From NCBI GenBank assembly GCA_024220525.1, contig JAMYWO010000091.1, positions 85,131 through 125,130 on the forward strand: a DNA stretch of 40,000 bases, written 5' to 3'. Position numbers and translations under genes: made by a program. The notes under the pieces are model-generated. The model was not told the origin of the DNA. It did no database searches and saw only the letters and a program-made list of their open reading frames with translations. The stretch comes from Cochliopodium minus (Eukaryota; Discosea; Himatismenida; Cochliopodiidae). Position 1 is the stretch's first letter. Every line of letters begins with the position of its first letter. Shown here piece by piece: positions 20,525 to 32,018 of the stretch.

Positions 20525-23500
20525 TCACATGAACACAGAGTAGTAATGACCGATCTTGGTGACATGTTTGGTGATGGTCTTCAAGATAGGAAAGAGATAA
20601 TTGGTGATCTTGTAGTTCCTGTAAACCCTGCTGTAGAGAGGGGAGTCTTCCTCCTGATAAAAATGACCGACAGCAGGAGGGAAGTCCAAAAGAAAAGTGA
20701 AAACAGAATGTAAAATAGAAGCGAGATCTTTAGAATCAACAAAAGGAAAAAGTTCCGCACATCGGTTAAGAGGAAAGGGGATAAACTGAGCAACACGCAA
20801 AATCTCAATTAAGTCGAGGGTCATGCTGTAATAAGGAGAAGATCTTTTTGGATCTTGAATTAATTGAGTGTGCCAATGACCAACTAAAAAAGCGAGGAGA
20901 GATTTCAAAACGGGGATGAATATGCAGAAGGGTTTGGGAGATTGAGCGGAGATTTTCAAAAGTTTCATCAAAACAGGGTTTTCAGTGAAAATTCTTTCAA
21001 CGAAATTGTCAAAAGCAAGTTTTTTGGGTTGTACAAACTCTCTGTACTCATCGTCTTTGAATTGAGAATAAAAAAAAGGAAAAACTCTTTCGAAAATTTT
21101 GGAGTTAAACAAGGTGAAGTAGTCGATTTTTTCTTTTTCGTTCATGCTCGAGACGGACATCTCGAAGAATTTGGCGATCTCTTCTACGTTTCGGGAGATG
21201 TTGGGGTTTAGTTTCTTGATCACTCGTTTCTTGTTTTGGAAGTGAGTAAAGTAGCGGTTTCCACTTTCAACACTATTTAAAGTTAATTTAATGAGATTAT
21301 TTAAATAATAGGGAAATTGAATTAATGTAGTAAAAAATTTTGTTAAAAATTTATTTTAAATTAAAAAAAATAAAAAGGAATTAAAAATTATTTTTAAAAA
21401 AATAATATTAAAAATTTTTTTTTGACCTATTTCCTGATATTACTAACTTTCTTTTTCTGTTTTGTTCAATCAACTCAGTGTTTTTACTGTCTCCCTCAAG
21501 GGATAATACAGTTTGATCAAGTATGCTTTGGGGAACGATGGTGTTGTTGGCGGGAATAGTGCTGGTGGTGACATCTTTCTTTGTGATGTTTTTGGAGTCC
21601 CCCGAAAAAGAAAAGTCCAAAATAATTTCTATGATTGTAGATTTTATTTTAGGAGATCTAGCTTGGAAAACGATCACTAACAAAAAAAAAGGTCAAATAA
21701 TGTACAAAAAGGGTCAAAATTTTTAAAAAACAAAATTTTCATAGAAAAAATATGAATGAATAAAATATCAAAATAAAGGGAATAAAATAATCAAAAAATT
21801 TTAAAAAATTTAAAAATAATAGTATTTAAAAAATTAAAAAATTAAAAGTGTAAAATAAAAAAATTTATTATACAAGTTTGTTTGACAAGGTGCAATTCAC
21901 TAAATTTGATCAACTCTTCATTATTGTTGTTGATGAGATTTTCACCATTAGGCTTGGAAAAATCAAGAATCTCCTCACCATCACTCAAAGCAGACAAAAA
22001 GCACTTCAAAAATTTGCGTGTGCACAAAACAAGCGAGCCCACCTCGCAAAACTTGGCGCAGTGATGCAACACACCATAAATAAGCTTTTGAACTTCCAAA
22101 TCGGATTTTTTGACGATCGAAACGAAGAAGGGGAGGTGAAGGGAGAGGGAATGAGCTATTTGTTGTTTGAATGGGTTTTGCTGCTCGTTGAGGAGGAGCA
22201 TGTTGGAGAGGAAGGTGAATAGTGTCATTGTTTCTTTGTTGCCACAGATTTTGAGAAACGGAATAATTTTTTCTGATATCAAAACCCTAATATGAAAATA
22301 ATTAAAAATAAAGTTTAAATAGGAATTAAAGTAAAATAAAAATAAAAATAAAAAAATTATCCATTATTATTTTTAAGTTGAGATTAAAAAAGAAAAAAAT
22401 AAATAAAGATAAATTAAAATTAAAAATGAATAAATTAAAATAAAAAATTCATCTATTATCATTAATTTAAAGTTATAATTAAAATTAAACTAAAATTTTT
22501 TTTACTTGAAATATTTTGAATATTGGTTTCCATAGTTCATGACTAAATACAAAAGCTGTTCATTCAAAGAAGAAAAGTTTTCTTGCTTAACTATTTGGAA
22601 AAGAATCTCCGCACAGATTTTTTCGCTGGAAAAAAGACTAGATAGAAATTTTAATAAGAAATTATTTTAAAAAAAAAATTTATATTTTAATTTAAACTTT
22701 AATTTTTAAAATGTTTTTACCCAATCCATTTCAACAATTTTATATTTAAATTTACTTCATCACTTTCGATGTTTGTCAAGTTTATTTCTTCTGTTTTCTT
22801 GGGGATGGACAATCTTTGGTCTTTGGAGAGATTGGCGATGTATTGGGTGTAGTGGGGGATGAGGGAGTTAAAGAAATCAGAAAAATGGCTTCTGTTTCCA
22901 TGTAAACAATATTTCATTGTGTTTTTTTCAAACTAAAATAACCAAACAAAAATTAAGAAAAAAATTGAAAATATTAAAATAAAAAAATAAAGAAATAATA
23001 ATTTGAAAATATTCTTACAAGATAAATACAATAAGAAAATATTTCTCTAAAAAAATCGTTGCCAGAACTTTCATAAGACATCAAAAGATCAACAAACAAA
23101 TAAGAACGAGAAACAAAAGCACCGAAATTCCTGACAATCAATTTCTCCAGAAGCTCCAAAAAGTCAGAGTCAAACTGAAAGTTGTCATGGTTGATATTTT
23201 TGATACCAAAATGAAAATTATTACGAAATTTACTTAAAAATATATTTAAGGAGGAAGAAAAAAGTTTTTCGCTGAAAGTAATAAGCGAAAACAAAAATTG
23301 ATAGTTTTTTTTTTGAGATTCATTTTTTTGGAAAAGCGCGTCGAGGGAAACTTCCATTTGGTTGTCGAAAGTGCTGTTGTTGTTGGATAGTATCTCTTCT
23401 ATAATTTTCACTTCTTTCCAATTGCAGTCCTTTGAAGATTCTAACATTTTTTTATGATCAAAGTTTGTGTTTTCCTATTCAAAATTAGGTAATCAAATAT

Positions 23501-24614
23501 TTTTTTAATTAATTGTTTTTATTTCTTATTTTATTGAATAAAAAATGAGAACAAACTAGTTATTCAGTTATATTCTAATAAAACTACATAATTTTATTTT
23601 ATTAATTTTTTTTGTTTGGTTCATCTTAATTGTTATTTAAATAAAAAAAAATATCTTGTTTAAAATTTTTCATTATACTAATTTTTTTAAATAAAAAAAT
23701 TCTAATGAGTTAGTACATTATGTTCTCTTTGTTTAACGTTAAAATTACGTATTTACTTTCATGAATTTATATCTTTGTTACCTTGATTTTTTGGAGGAGA
23801 GAATTTGTAAGAAGCTCAAAAATGATGTCAGATGTATCCGCAGTACACAAGGTGATAAGTAGAGAGTTGTTGCACTTTTCTTCCTTGATCTTCTCGAAGA
23901 GATGGAGGATCATCTTCTTTTTGTGTGAGGAATCGGTGTTGATAAACGATTTGAGGAAGATCAGGTGGGAGAATTTGGATATGTTGGATGATCTTTTGTT
24001 TTTGGATTCTATCATGTTTTCCATACTGAGCTATCATTTCAAAAAAATAATTATTTCTCTTTAAATTTCATTTAAGAAAGATATTTTGGTATATGATTCA
24101 CATACATATTCAATTTTTAATCTATATTTTGATTTATAAGAAATGATGAAAAATATATTCAAAATCACAATATTTATTCATCATCCAAAGATCATATTAT
24201 CATTTGTCAATATTTCATTTCACAAAAAAATTTGAATATAGTTTTTCTTCAAAGGTATTTTGATCCTCTGATAACAAGGTATTATGAATGATAATGATGA
24301 ATGTATGAAGATATATTTCTTTCCTTTCATATTCTTTCGAATGAGCTTTATGTATAATAATAAAGACATACCTTTGATATAAATTCAGAAAAAGAAGAAT
24401 CCTTATAATCCAATATTTGATTCATCTTACTTATCAACAAATCCAGATAATTCTCCAACAAAGATTCATCCTTGATTTCATTCTCACCAAAAGATTTGAA
24501 AAAGGAGGAAAGGATATTCTCCTCATTTTTATCGAAAGAAGTATTATCATTAGATTCAATATTATCCAATTCAAGGAGAAAATTCTCGAAATATTCATTT
24601 GTGAATAGTCCCAT
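20525..24614 (-). CDS. Large helical-repeat (HEAT-like) protein, unrecognised
   Basis: Eight exons: 24614-24372, 24030-23782, 23474-23019, 22932-22721, 22637-22506, 22286-21874, 21676-21427 and 21272-20525. Their summed length is a multiple of three and every phase agrees, giving 900 residues. The protein is leucine/phenylalanine-rich alternating helices (for example LPFFVSIVKKSDLEVQKLIYGV), typical of alpha-solenoids such as exportins or HEAT scaffolds, with a polar linker near residues 590-640. A stretch FVERIFTENPVLMKLL after FTLFNSKIF faintly recalls the N-terminal HEAT part of TRRAP/Tra1, but there is no FAT or kinase-like domain and the frame ends soon after. Identity remains open. The last intron before the terminal exon uses a weaker GTCAAA donor. 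Confidence 0.75.
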
Positions 24615-25205
24615 TTTTTTAATTTTAATGATTTAATCAATCAAAAGTTCTCTTAATTTTAGCTGATCAAACTAATATTATCACTGGAATTTATTCATCT
24701 ATGATCAGTACACCTCACTTTTTCTTAAAATGTTTAAAATATTTTTAACAATTAAAATTTCAATTTATAATGAGTCTCTATTATCATTTGAAAAGCTTTC
24801 TCAAAGTCTTGAATGAGAATAGAAATTATAATAAATAAGAAAATTAACTATATTTCTTCACCAATGAAGCAGGAACTTTCCAAAATTTCAAGATTTAATT
24901 CATGATCATGGACCAAGTCACATCTTCAAGAGAATGCAAGATTTGCAAGAAACTCAAGCGAAAAAGAGTAACATCAAGAAACTGTGGGTAATAACCACTA
25001 CTCGTATGAAAAATACTGATAAAAAAATCTTTACTTATACTAATCATTTGAAGAAACAACATTCAATTCAAAAAAACCTTGAATTAAAAAATAAAAAATA
25101 AAACTTTAAACTTTTTTTGAATTTTTTATTAAAAAAATTAAAAAAAATTTGAAAGAAATAAATTAAAAAGAGCAACCAACACGTGCTAAAAAAAAAATTC
25201 TCCTC
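24615..25205. other. Intergenic region with an unexplained plus-strand open frame
   Basis: Between the helical-repeat protein start and the PP5 stop. A plus-strand frame from about 24873 to 25101 stays open and encodes a basic stretch (FPKFQDLIHDHGPSHIFK, then KKLWVITTTRM). It follows an AG that could be an acceptor, but I found no upstream exon in matching phase. It very faintly recalls the RKLWI region of ribosomal protein bL20; I do not call it. Confidence 0.25.
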
Positions 25206-27582
25206 TCAAAAGCCCATTCCACTAAAACCAGTAGAATAAGCCATAGGCTTGATATTAGGATGAGGAACAGCCTCAAAAGTGACAAAGTTAGGCTTAAGAT
25301 CCTCCTTAAAGATAATGAAAGCACCCAAGTTACCAACACTGTCACAATAGTTAGGAGCGGAGAAAATAGTGATGCATTTTTCGTTGGGTTCGATATAGTA
25401 GCCTTTTTCTTTTACTTCGTGGGAACGGACGAGGAGATCGAGGTTATTGTCGTTGAGGAACTTTTCCACTACGTCGGGTCCGAAGGAGACACCTGTGCCT
25501 CTCTTGGAAGGTGATCTTCCCATTGTTTCTGAAGGATCAGACCTTAATTATAAAAAATATGAACATAAAAAAATTAATGAACATAAAATTAAACAAAAAT
25601 AAAAAAATAAAATTTAAAAATTGATAAAATAAATTAACTAGAAATTAAACTAAAAATAAATATAATTTTTTTTGAAATTATTACCACAAGATTTCGTTCA
25701 TTATACCACTTTCTGGGGGTTGGTTGAAACGATTAACTTTGTTAATGTCATCAACTTTGATTCCGTCCTTCTCAAACAAACCTCCATGACAAATGAAAAC
25801 TTTTTTATTGATTGTATGGGCAAGTGGAAGGGCATTGAAAATGGCAGTGAATAGATCATAAGATACATTCCCATATTTTTCTAAAAAAAAAATAAAAAAT
25901 TATAATTTAAAACAATAAATCAAATAAAAACATAATACAATAAAAAATAAAATTTTGAGAAAAATAAAAATTTAAAAATAATAAAATTGTGTCAAAAAAA
26001 TTTAAAATTATTTCAAAAAAAAAAATTTAAAAATCAAAATTAAAAATTAAAAAATTTTTTAGACCTCTTATTTCACCTTCAAATCCATACATTTTGTTCA
26101 TAGCTTTGGTCTCGTGATTTCCTCTGGACAAGAAGAAGTGATGTGGGAAAACGATTTTGAAGGCCAACAAGGTGATGACAGTCTCTGCAGAGAAAGAACC
26201 TCTGTCTACAAAGTCTCCGTTGAACAAGTAGGGATTTTCTTCGGAAGGTAAACCGTTGATTTTGAAGATGTTGGCAAGATCGTAAAATTGTCCGTGGGTA
26301 TCACCACAAACAGTAACTTGATCTAAAAAAAAAAGTCAAAAAATTTGGTTTTAAAAAAAGTAATGATTAAAAAAAACAAAACACGAAAAAGAAAAAATAA
26401 CAAAATTTACTTTAAAATTTAAATTTATTAAATAAAAAAAGGTTTTAAAAAAAAAAATTTGTTCTTACTTGCAATTCCATTCTCTCCAATGTTGATCTCA
26501 ACAACATTCTTTGCCTTGGTCAAAACCTCTCTGGCCTGGATCAAGATCAAAAACAAATACTTCAAGGGGATCTTCTTCTGGTTCTTGAACAACTCGATCA
26601 TCTCCACAACAAACTCGGAATCAATTCCGTTCTCCTTGATTCTAGGGCCTGCATAAGAAGAATCGATTTTCATGTTGTTGAGATCGATTTCTTTGAAGGG
26701 ATCCTCTTCTTCTTGTTCGATGGCTTTCTCGAAGAGAATTCTTTTGATCTCCTTTTGGCATTGATCATATCTGTCTCTTGCGTCTTTGTCTTTGGGTTGG
26801 AGTTGGACTACCTTGTGGAAGGATGCCTTTGCTTCTTTGTACTTCCTCAACGCAAACAATGCCTGTCCTTTTCTGTAATATCCTTTTTTCCAAAAAAAAA
26901 AAAAAAATCAATTTTAGAATGGGAATGATAGATTGATTGATCAAAGGATCAATATGACTCAATTGAAATTATATATCAAGAATCAATAGTAAGATGAAAT
27001 ATAATTTGGATGAGGAAATAAGAATGACCAAAATTAAGATTTATATTCAATGTGCTTTGTTTCTATATATTGAAACTGAGGAAAGAATGAATATATTTTA
27101 AGTTTATATTCTTTAATTCTTTTCAAATTTTTCACAATACAACAATTGTGGGTAATTTCTAAAATATCTTCACATTATTTCAAAGGAATATTAAATAATT
27201 TGTATTTTGGTATTGAATCCAAAAGAACAACGATTTTGAAAAAATATACCTTTAGCATATGTTCCATCTAATTTGATAGCCTCCTCTGAATCCATCTTTA
27301 TAGATCAATTTGTTAATATTTAGATTAATTTTAAAATGCATAATGGATAATTAAAGGATGAGACTTTAAATAAAATATTTAAATATTTTGTACCAATGCA
27401 CTACCAAAATTCTCCAATTTCAAGTTGCATAATGATCTATTTGACAAGATAATAGCTCCAAGATTCTTTTCATTTTCAGTCAAATTATTATGAGCTTCAT
27501 TATATTTTGATAGCGCAAAAGGGTATTTTCCTTCCCCAAATAATTTGTTGGCCTCGTTTTTAAACTGTTCTGCTTTGGACAT
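25206..27582 (-). CDS. Serine/threonine protein phosphatase 5 (TPR-PPP)
   Basis: Single-chain phosphatase with an N-terminal TPR domain that docks HSP90 and autoinhibits the enzyme. Exon 1 (27582-27394) starts [20 protein letters not shown], the first TPR; a 46-nt exon 2 (27295-27250) and exon 3 (about 26883 on) complete three TPRs with [13 protein letters not shown]. The catalytic part has all PPP metal motifs: [28 protein letters not shown] and [10 protein letters not shown]. The C-terminal PNYCDSVGN and [11 protein letters not shown] match animal PP5, including the end that forms the autoinhibitory contact. The intron between exons 2 and 3 is about 366 nt, long for this window. Identity is very secure. 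Confidence 0.97.
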
Positions 27583-28235
27583 TAAAGGATTTGTAATAAA
27601 TCAATCACTATTTTTTTTTATTTTTTTTTTTTTAATTATTTATTTTGAGTGAAGAAGAGATCAATTGACAATGTTTCAAAAGAGGGTATGAAATGACATC
27701 GAAAGGAATAGTGAATCACAGGATGATTATGAAGAAAAGGGATTAATTTGGACAAAATTTGAATGAAAGGGAAGATTCAATAAAAAGATGGGAAAGAAAG
27801 AAAAAACTTAAGTCTAAAAGGAGAAATCTCAAAGAACACAAATAAAATTTTTTTTTGAATGATTTTAATTAAAAAACAAACCTTCTTTGCCACATTATAA
27901 TGTAAACAATGAAAATGTATTTGGACATTAGTTTATTTGTTATTATTAGATGTTATAAGACAGTAAAGTATTTGGTTTAAAGGGGTATAAAATGTATTTA
28001 AAGTAAGGTATCAATTAAGTAATTAAAGAGTGTTTATTTAAATTTAAAAGATTTTTATTGAATTATCGTATTTTAATTTTCAATCATATAAGATATGTTA
28101 TTTATTTTAAATTAAATTTGTTGGTTTGATTAAGTTGTAAATTCTTGATTTATTATTTATCATTATCTATATTAAAAAAAAAAAAATAATTTATGTATAT
28201 AATGTATGAATTAAAAAAAAAAAAAAAAATTTACC
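27583..28235. other. Intergenic: PP5 upstream region
   Basis: 650 bp between the PP5 start and the stop of the RBP45-like gene on the same strand. Long T and A runs near the PP5 start and near 28180-28230. No gene or RNA fold seen. Confidence 0.5.
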
Positions 28236-29941
28236 TCAAAAATGCAAAGCTTGGTAACCATTTCTGGATGGAATGATTTGATTCAGATATTCTTGTTGGA
28301 TAGGGAAGTTGTTGGTGAAATTGTTATCAATGAAATATTGATTGTGGGATTGAACATCAAATGGCTCTTGGAAGTTTGGTTGTCTATGGATGGTAGGAAC
28401 AGGAATTTGGCTGATGGTTTTATCTTCCCTGTATCTCTTGAATCTAGGATTGCTAGATTTGCATTCAGCGGTACTGTTTCCCCAATTGATCACGATCTTC
28501 TTTCCATCCAGGACAGTTCCATCAAGTACAAAAGCCTTCTTTGCATCATCTCTTCTATAAAAATCAATGAATCCACAATCCTTGTTGTGAGACAATTTGA
28601 CAGCCCTAATTTCTCCATAAGCATTGAAAACTCGGAAAAGATCATCCTCGCTTGTTTCTCCACTCAAAGATCCAATGAAGAGGATGGTGGTGTTTTCATT
28701 TCCTTCTTTATTGAAGTTCAAGCTCATGTTATTGAAAGTCTTTTGCGAAGTGATTCCAGGAGTGGTTGTGATGTTGCCACTTGAATTGTTTTTTGGATCA
28801 CCAAATTTGAGATTGTTCTGGGTGAATTGTTGTTCAAGATGAGATTTCTCCTTCTTTGATGTATTAACTTTGATAGGTCTTGTACCCACAATAGTGCCAC
28901 CCATATGAGCCAAAGCATTATGATAATCATTTGCATCATTGAAACTGACGAATCCATACACTATAAATGAGTAAGAGAAAGGTTAATTGTTCTAAATATT
29001 ATGATAAAAATTAATTTTTACTTTTTGATACACTGGAAATAGGATCCAAAATTACTTTTGCAGTAGCAAGACTCTTATATTTTTGAAATGCATTTCTCAA
29101 CATGTAATCATTAACTTCTGGACCCAAATCTCCAACGAAAATTGAAAAATCACCCATCACTTCAGTATCTATGATATTCGGTTGAAAATTTCCAGTTGGG
29201 TTATGTGGTTGTTGATTGTATTTTCTATGTTTAAAAAAAACAAAATTAAAAAAAAAGTTTCAAAAAAGAAAAATTTTTTTACCTTTTTGCAGTATGTGTT
29301 TGCTGTTGATAAAATCCTTGGTTTTGCATATGATTTTGTTGCATTGGTTGATACATATTGTTGTGATTCATATGATGTGATTTTTGATGGTAATTTGTGT
29401 TCATTTGATTTTGTCTCATATTATAATTTGGATTTTGATTGTTGGGTCCTCTCATTTGTCTTGGATTATGCATTTGTGGTTGTTGATCATTTACTTGATT
29501 TGGAATATTTTTGGCCCAATTTAATCTATAAAATCTGCCAGTATATCCAACAGTAGTCCCATTCAAATTTAGGGCTATTGAAAATATAAATATAAAATTT
29601 TTATAAATTAAAACGTTCAAAAAAATAAAATTTTTTTTGTATTATTTTATTTTACCCATTTGGGCTTGATAAGGAGTAGCAAATTCTACAAATCCATAAC
29701 CAGTAGGTTGTTGTGTATTTTTATCTTTAATTAATTTAACTGATACCACTTCCCCTACATGTGAAAAAATAGATTTGACATAAATTTCATCGCAACCATG
29801 TAAATCTCCTGCCCAAATAGTTTTGCATCCTTCTGGTGGTGTAATTAATTTAGTGGGTGCTGTCCCATAATTTTGAAAATTTGGAGTATTATTTTGTTGA
29901 TGTTGTTGATGTTGATGTGGTTGTTGATAATTATTGTACAT
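28236..29941 (-). CDS. Triple-RRM RNA-binding protein, RBP45/47-Nam8 type
   Basis: Four exons starting at ATG 29941. The N-terminus is Q/N/H-rich. RRM1: KTIWAGDLHGCDEIYVKSIF with YGFVEFATPYQAQ. After a second Q/N/M-rich linker, RRM2: FSIFVGDLGPEVNDYMLRNA and, across an intron, MYGFVSFNDANDY. RRM3: TTILFIGSLSGETSEDDLF, CGFIDFYRRDDAKKA and IVINWG. This order and the IWAGDL/GDLGPEVND/CGFIDF signatures match plant RBP45/47, yeast Nam8 and metazoan TRNAU1AP/TIA-type proteins, which act in pre-mRNA splicing and poly(U) binding. The Q-rich low-complexity segments suggest granule formation. Divergent neighbour: SR protein gene. Confidence 0.92.
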
Positions 29942-30204
29942 CTTGCTTGTTTATTTTTCTTGAGTTTTTCTTTTACTTTTCCTTTACTTTTCAAAATAAT
30001 AAAAATTATGAAAGAGATATTTTTTTATTATTTTTATTTATAAAATTTATAAAAATAAATAAAAAATAAAACTAAAAAATAAATAATTTTTTTTGTGTAG
30101 AATTTTAAATTGATGTAAATAACTTGATTTTCCATCCTTATATATCCTATTTTTTTAATTTGATAAATTTTTTTTTTCTCTTTTAAATTTTTTTCTTTAA
30201 AAGA
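29942..30204. promoter_or_regulatory. Bidirectional promoter between two splicing-factor genes
   Basis: 263 bp separate the ATGs of the RBP45-like gene and the SR-protein gene on opposite strands. The DNA is AT-rich with several TATA-like runs. The shared region may co-regulate both genes, which is inference from arrangement. Confidence 0.45.
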
Positions 30205-31455
30205 ATGAGTGGTGGATATAGATTATTTATTGGTCAACTTGTAAAAGATGTCAGAAGAAGAGAATTGGAAGATGCTTTCGGTAAATATGGAGAAATTGTT
30301 AGAATTGATATCAAAAACGGTTTTGGATTTATTGTAAGAAATGAAAAAAAAAATTAATTGTCCTTTTAAATTTTTGATTAATTACTAATTTTTCAAAATA
30401 TAATTTTTATTATTTTTTTTTAAATAGGAATATGAACATTCAAGAGATGCTGAAGAAGCAGTAAGAAAGATGGATGGTAAAAAATTTTTTTAAAATAATC
30501 ATATTAATCAGAAAATATAGAAACATAAAATAAATGATCTTGATAATTCCATTTTTCATAAATATATTATGTGAATCAATCAATTTCATTAATTTTTATT
30601 TATTTTATAGGTGAAGATTTTTTGGGAAGAAGAATTATTGTAGAATATGCAAGAGGAAAAAAGAGAGAAAGAGATGACAGAAGGGATTATAGAAGAGGAG
30701 ATAATAATAACAGAAACAATGGACCAGAAAGAAGTGAATATAGAGTGGTGGTTGAAGGATTAGGAAGAGGAACCTCATGGCAAGATCTCAAAGATGCATT
30801 CAGATCAAGTGGAGATATTTTGTTCACTGATGTGAGAAGAGATAGATATGATGACTATTACGGAATTGTAGAATTTAGACGTAGAGATGATATCGACCAA
30901 GCTATCAGAAAGATGGAAGGTTCAGACATCAACGGTTATAAGATCAAAGTCAAAGAAGATAAGAAAAGAAAAAAATCCAGATCTCGCTCCGAAAAGAGAA
31001 GAAGAAGAACCAGATCCAGATCAAGTGATAGAAAGAAATCAGGTTCCAGAGATAGATCTCCAAAGAGAAGATCAAGCTCACCAAAAAGAAGATCAGGATC
31101 ACCAAAGAGAAGATCTGGATCACCAAAAAGAAGATCTGGATCACCAAAGAGAAGATCTGGATCAAGAGATACCTCTCCTAAGAGAAGATCTGGATCAAGA
31201 TCACCAAAAAGAAGATCTGGCTCAAGATCTCCTCGTGACAGATCACCTAAGAGAAGATCTGGATCAAGATCACCAAAGAGAAAATCTGGATCCAGATCTC
31301 CTCGTGACAGATCTCCAAAGAGAAAATCTGGATCAAGATCACCAAAGAGAAGATCCGGGTCAAGAGACTCCAAGCCTAGAGATGACCACAAGAGCGAAGA
31401 AAGAAATGACAACAACAAGGACAATGTAGAGGACAACGAACAAAGAGACAACTAA
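30205..31455 (+). CDS. SR splicing factor, SRSF1-like (two RRMs + RS tail)
   Basis: Three exons (30205-30333, 30428-30476, 30611-31455) with phases consistent, 340 residues. RRM1 (about 5-75): YRLFIGQLVKDVRRRELEDA, NGFGFIEYEHSRDAEEAV. RRM2 (about 105-180) is a pseudo-RRM carrying SWQDLKDAF, the invariant heptapeptide of SRSF1-type factors. The C-terminal RS tail is about 130 residues of RS/SP units with PKRRSGS repeats. Role: constitutive and alternative pre-mRNA splicing, with the RS tail phosphorylated by SRPK/CLK-type kinases. The C-terminal end changes to acidic DDHKSEERND. Family assignment is very strong. Confidence 0.95.
31041..31368 (+). repeat. Coding minisatellite of the RS tail (21-nt unit)
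   Basis: Imperfect tandem copies of a 21-nt unit such as CCAAAGAGAAGATCTGGATC encode PKRRSGS, in places interleaved with a longer unit adding SRSPRDRS. Differences are mostly synonymous or keep K/R and S. Confidence 0.9.
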
Positions 31456-32018
31456 ACAAAAAAAAAGATTGTTTTTTAACTAATTTTTAAAAATTATTTT
31501 ATAATTAACTTTTTACTCAACTCATTATCAGATAATCTCTTCTACTATTCTATTTGTTCTATTCTCTTCTGATATTTTGTTGGGAAGGAACTGGATTTCA
31601 GTAAAAAAAAAAAAAAAAAATTGCTGTGTGCTTTTGCTTTTTGGCGCTTATTTGTGCTTTTTGCTTATATGTGCTTTTATGTTTGCTTTTATTGGCGCTT
31701 ATTTGTGCTTTTTCCGCTTCATCTTTTTATGGAAGCTGGTATTATGCGCTTCGTCGTTAATGGAAGCTGGTATATTGAGTTATGTGTATCTTTTTGTCTA
31801 CTGAGTATTAACATTCACATCTGGTTAAAATAATAGATTTATTTTCACAAAAAAGGTAAACAAATAAAAATATTAATAATAAATAGTTCAAATTCTATAT
31901 TTACTATCATTATTCTCGATAAATATTCAATATCAAGGATACATCTTATAATTTTGAATATAATTTTGATTCACATTTTCCTTGATGCAAAGATATTTTT
32001 TTATATGTATCAAATCTT
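31456..32018. repeat. Intergenic island with a repeated GCTTTT-rich element
   Basis: Between the SR gene and the Sel1 gene. At about 31620-31800 the composition changes to G/T/C-rich. The 21-nt word GGCGCTTATTTGTGCTTTTT occurs twice about 50 bp apart, and ATGGAAGCTGGTAT occurs twice nearby. It lies just after a long A-run. No protein function is evident; open frames in it are low-complexity. Confidence 0.6.

Noticed and set aside
28242-28784. 180-codon plus-strand frame
   Set aside because: Antisense shadow of the RBP45-like terminal exon, whose RRM motifs are clear on the minus strand.
30936-31451. Long minus-strand and alternative plus-strand frames opposite the RS tail
   Set aside because: Shadows produced by the repetitive RS codons of the SR protein.
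31577-31833. Cysteine/phenylalanine-rich plus-strand frames
   Set aside because: They are translations of the repeated GCTTTT island in two frames, with no domain and no splice or start context.
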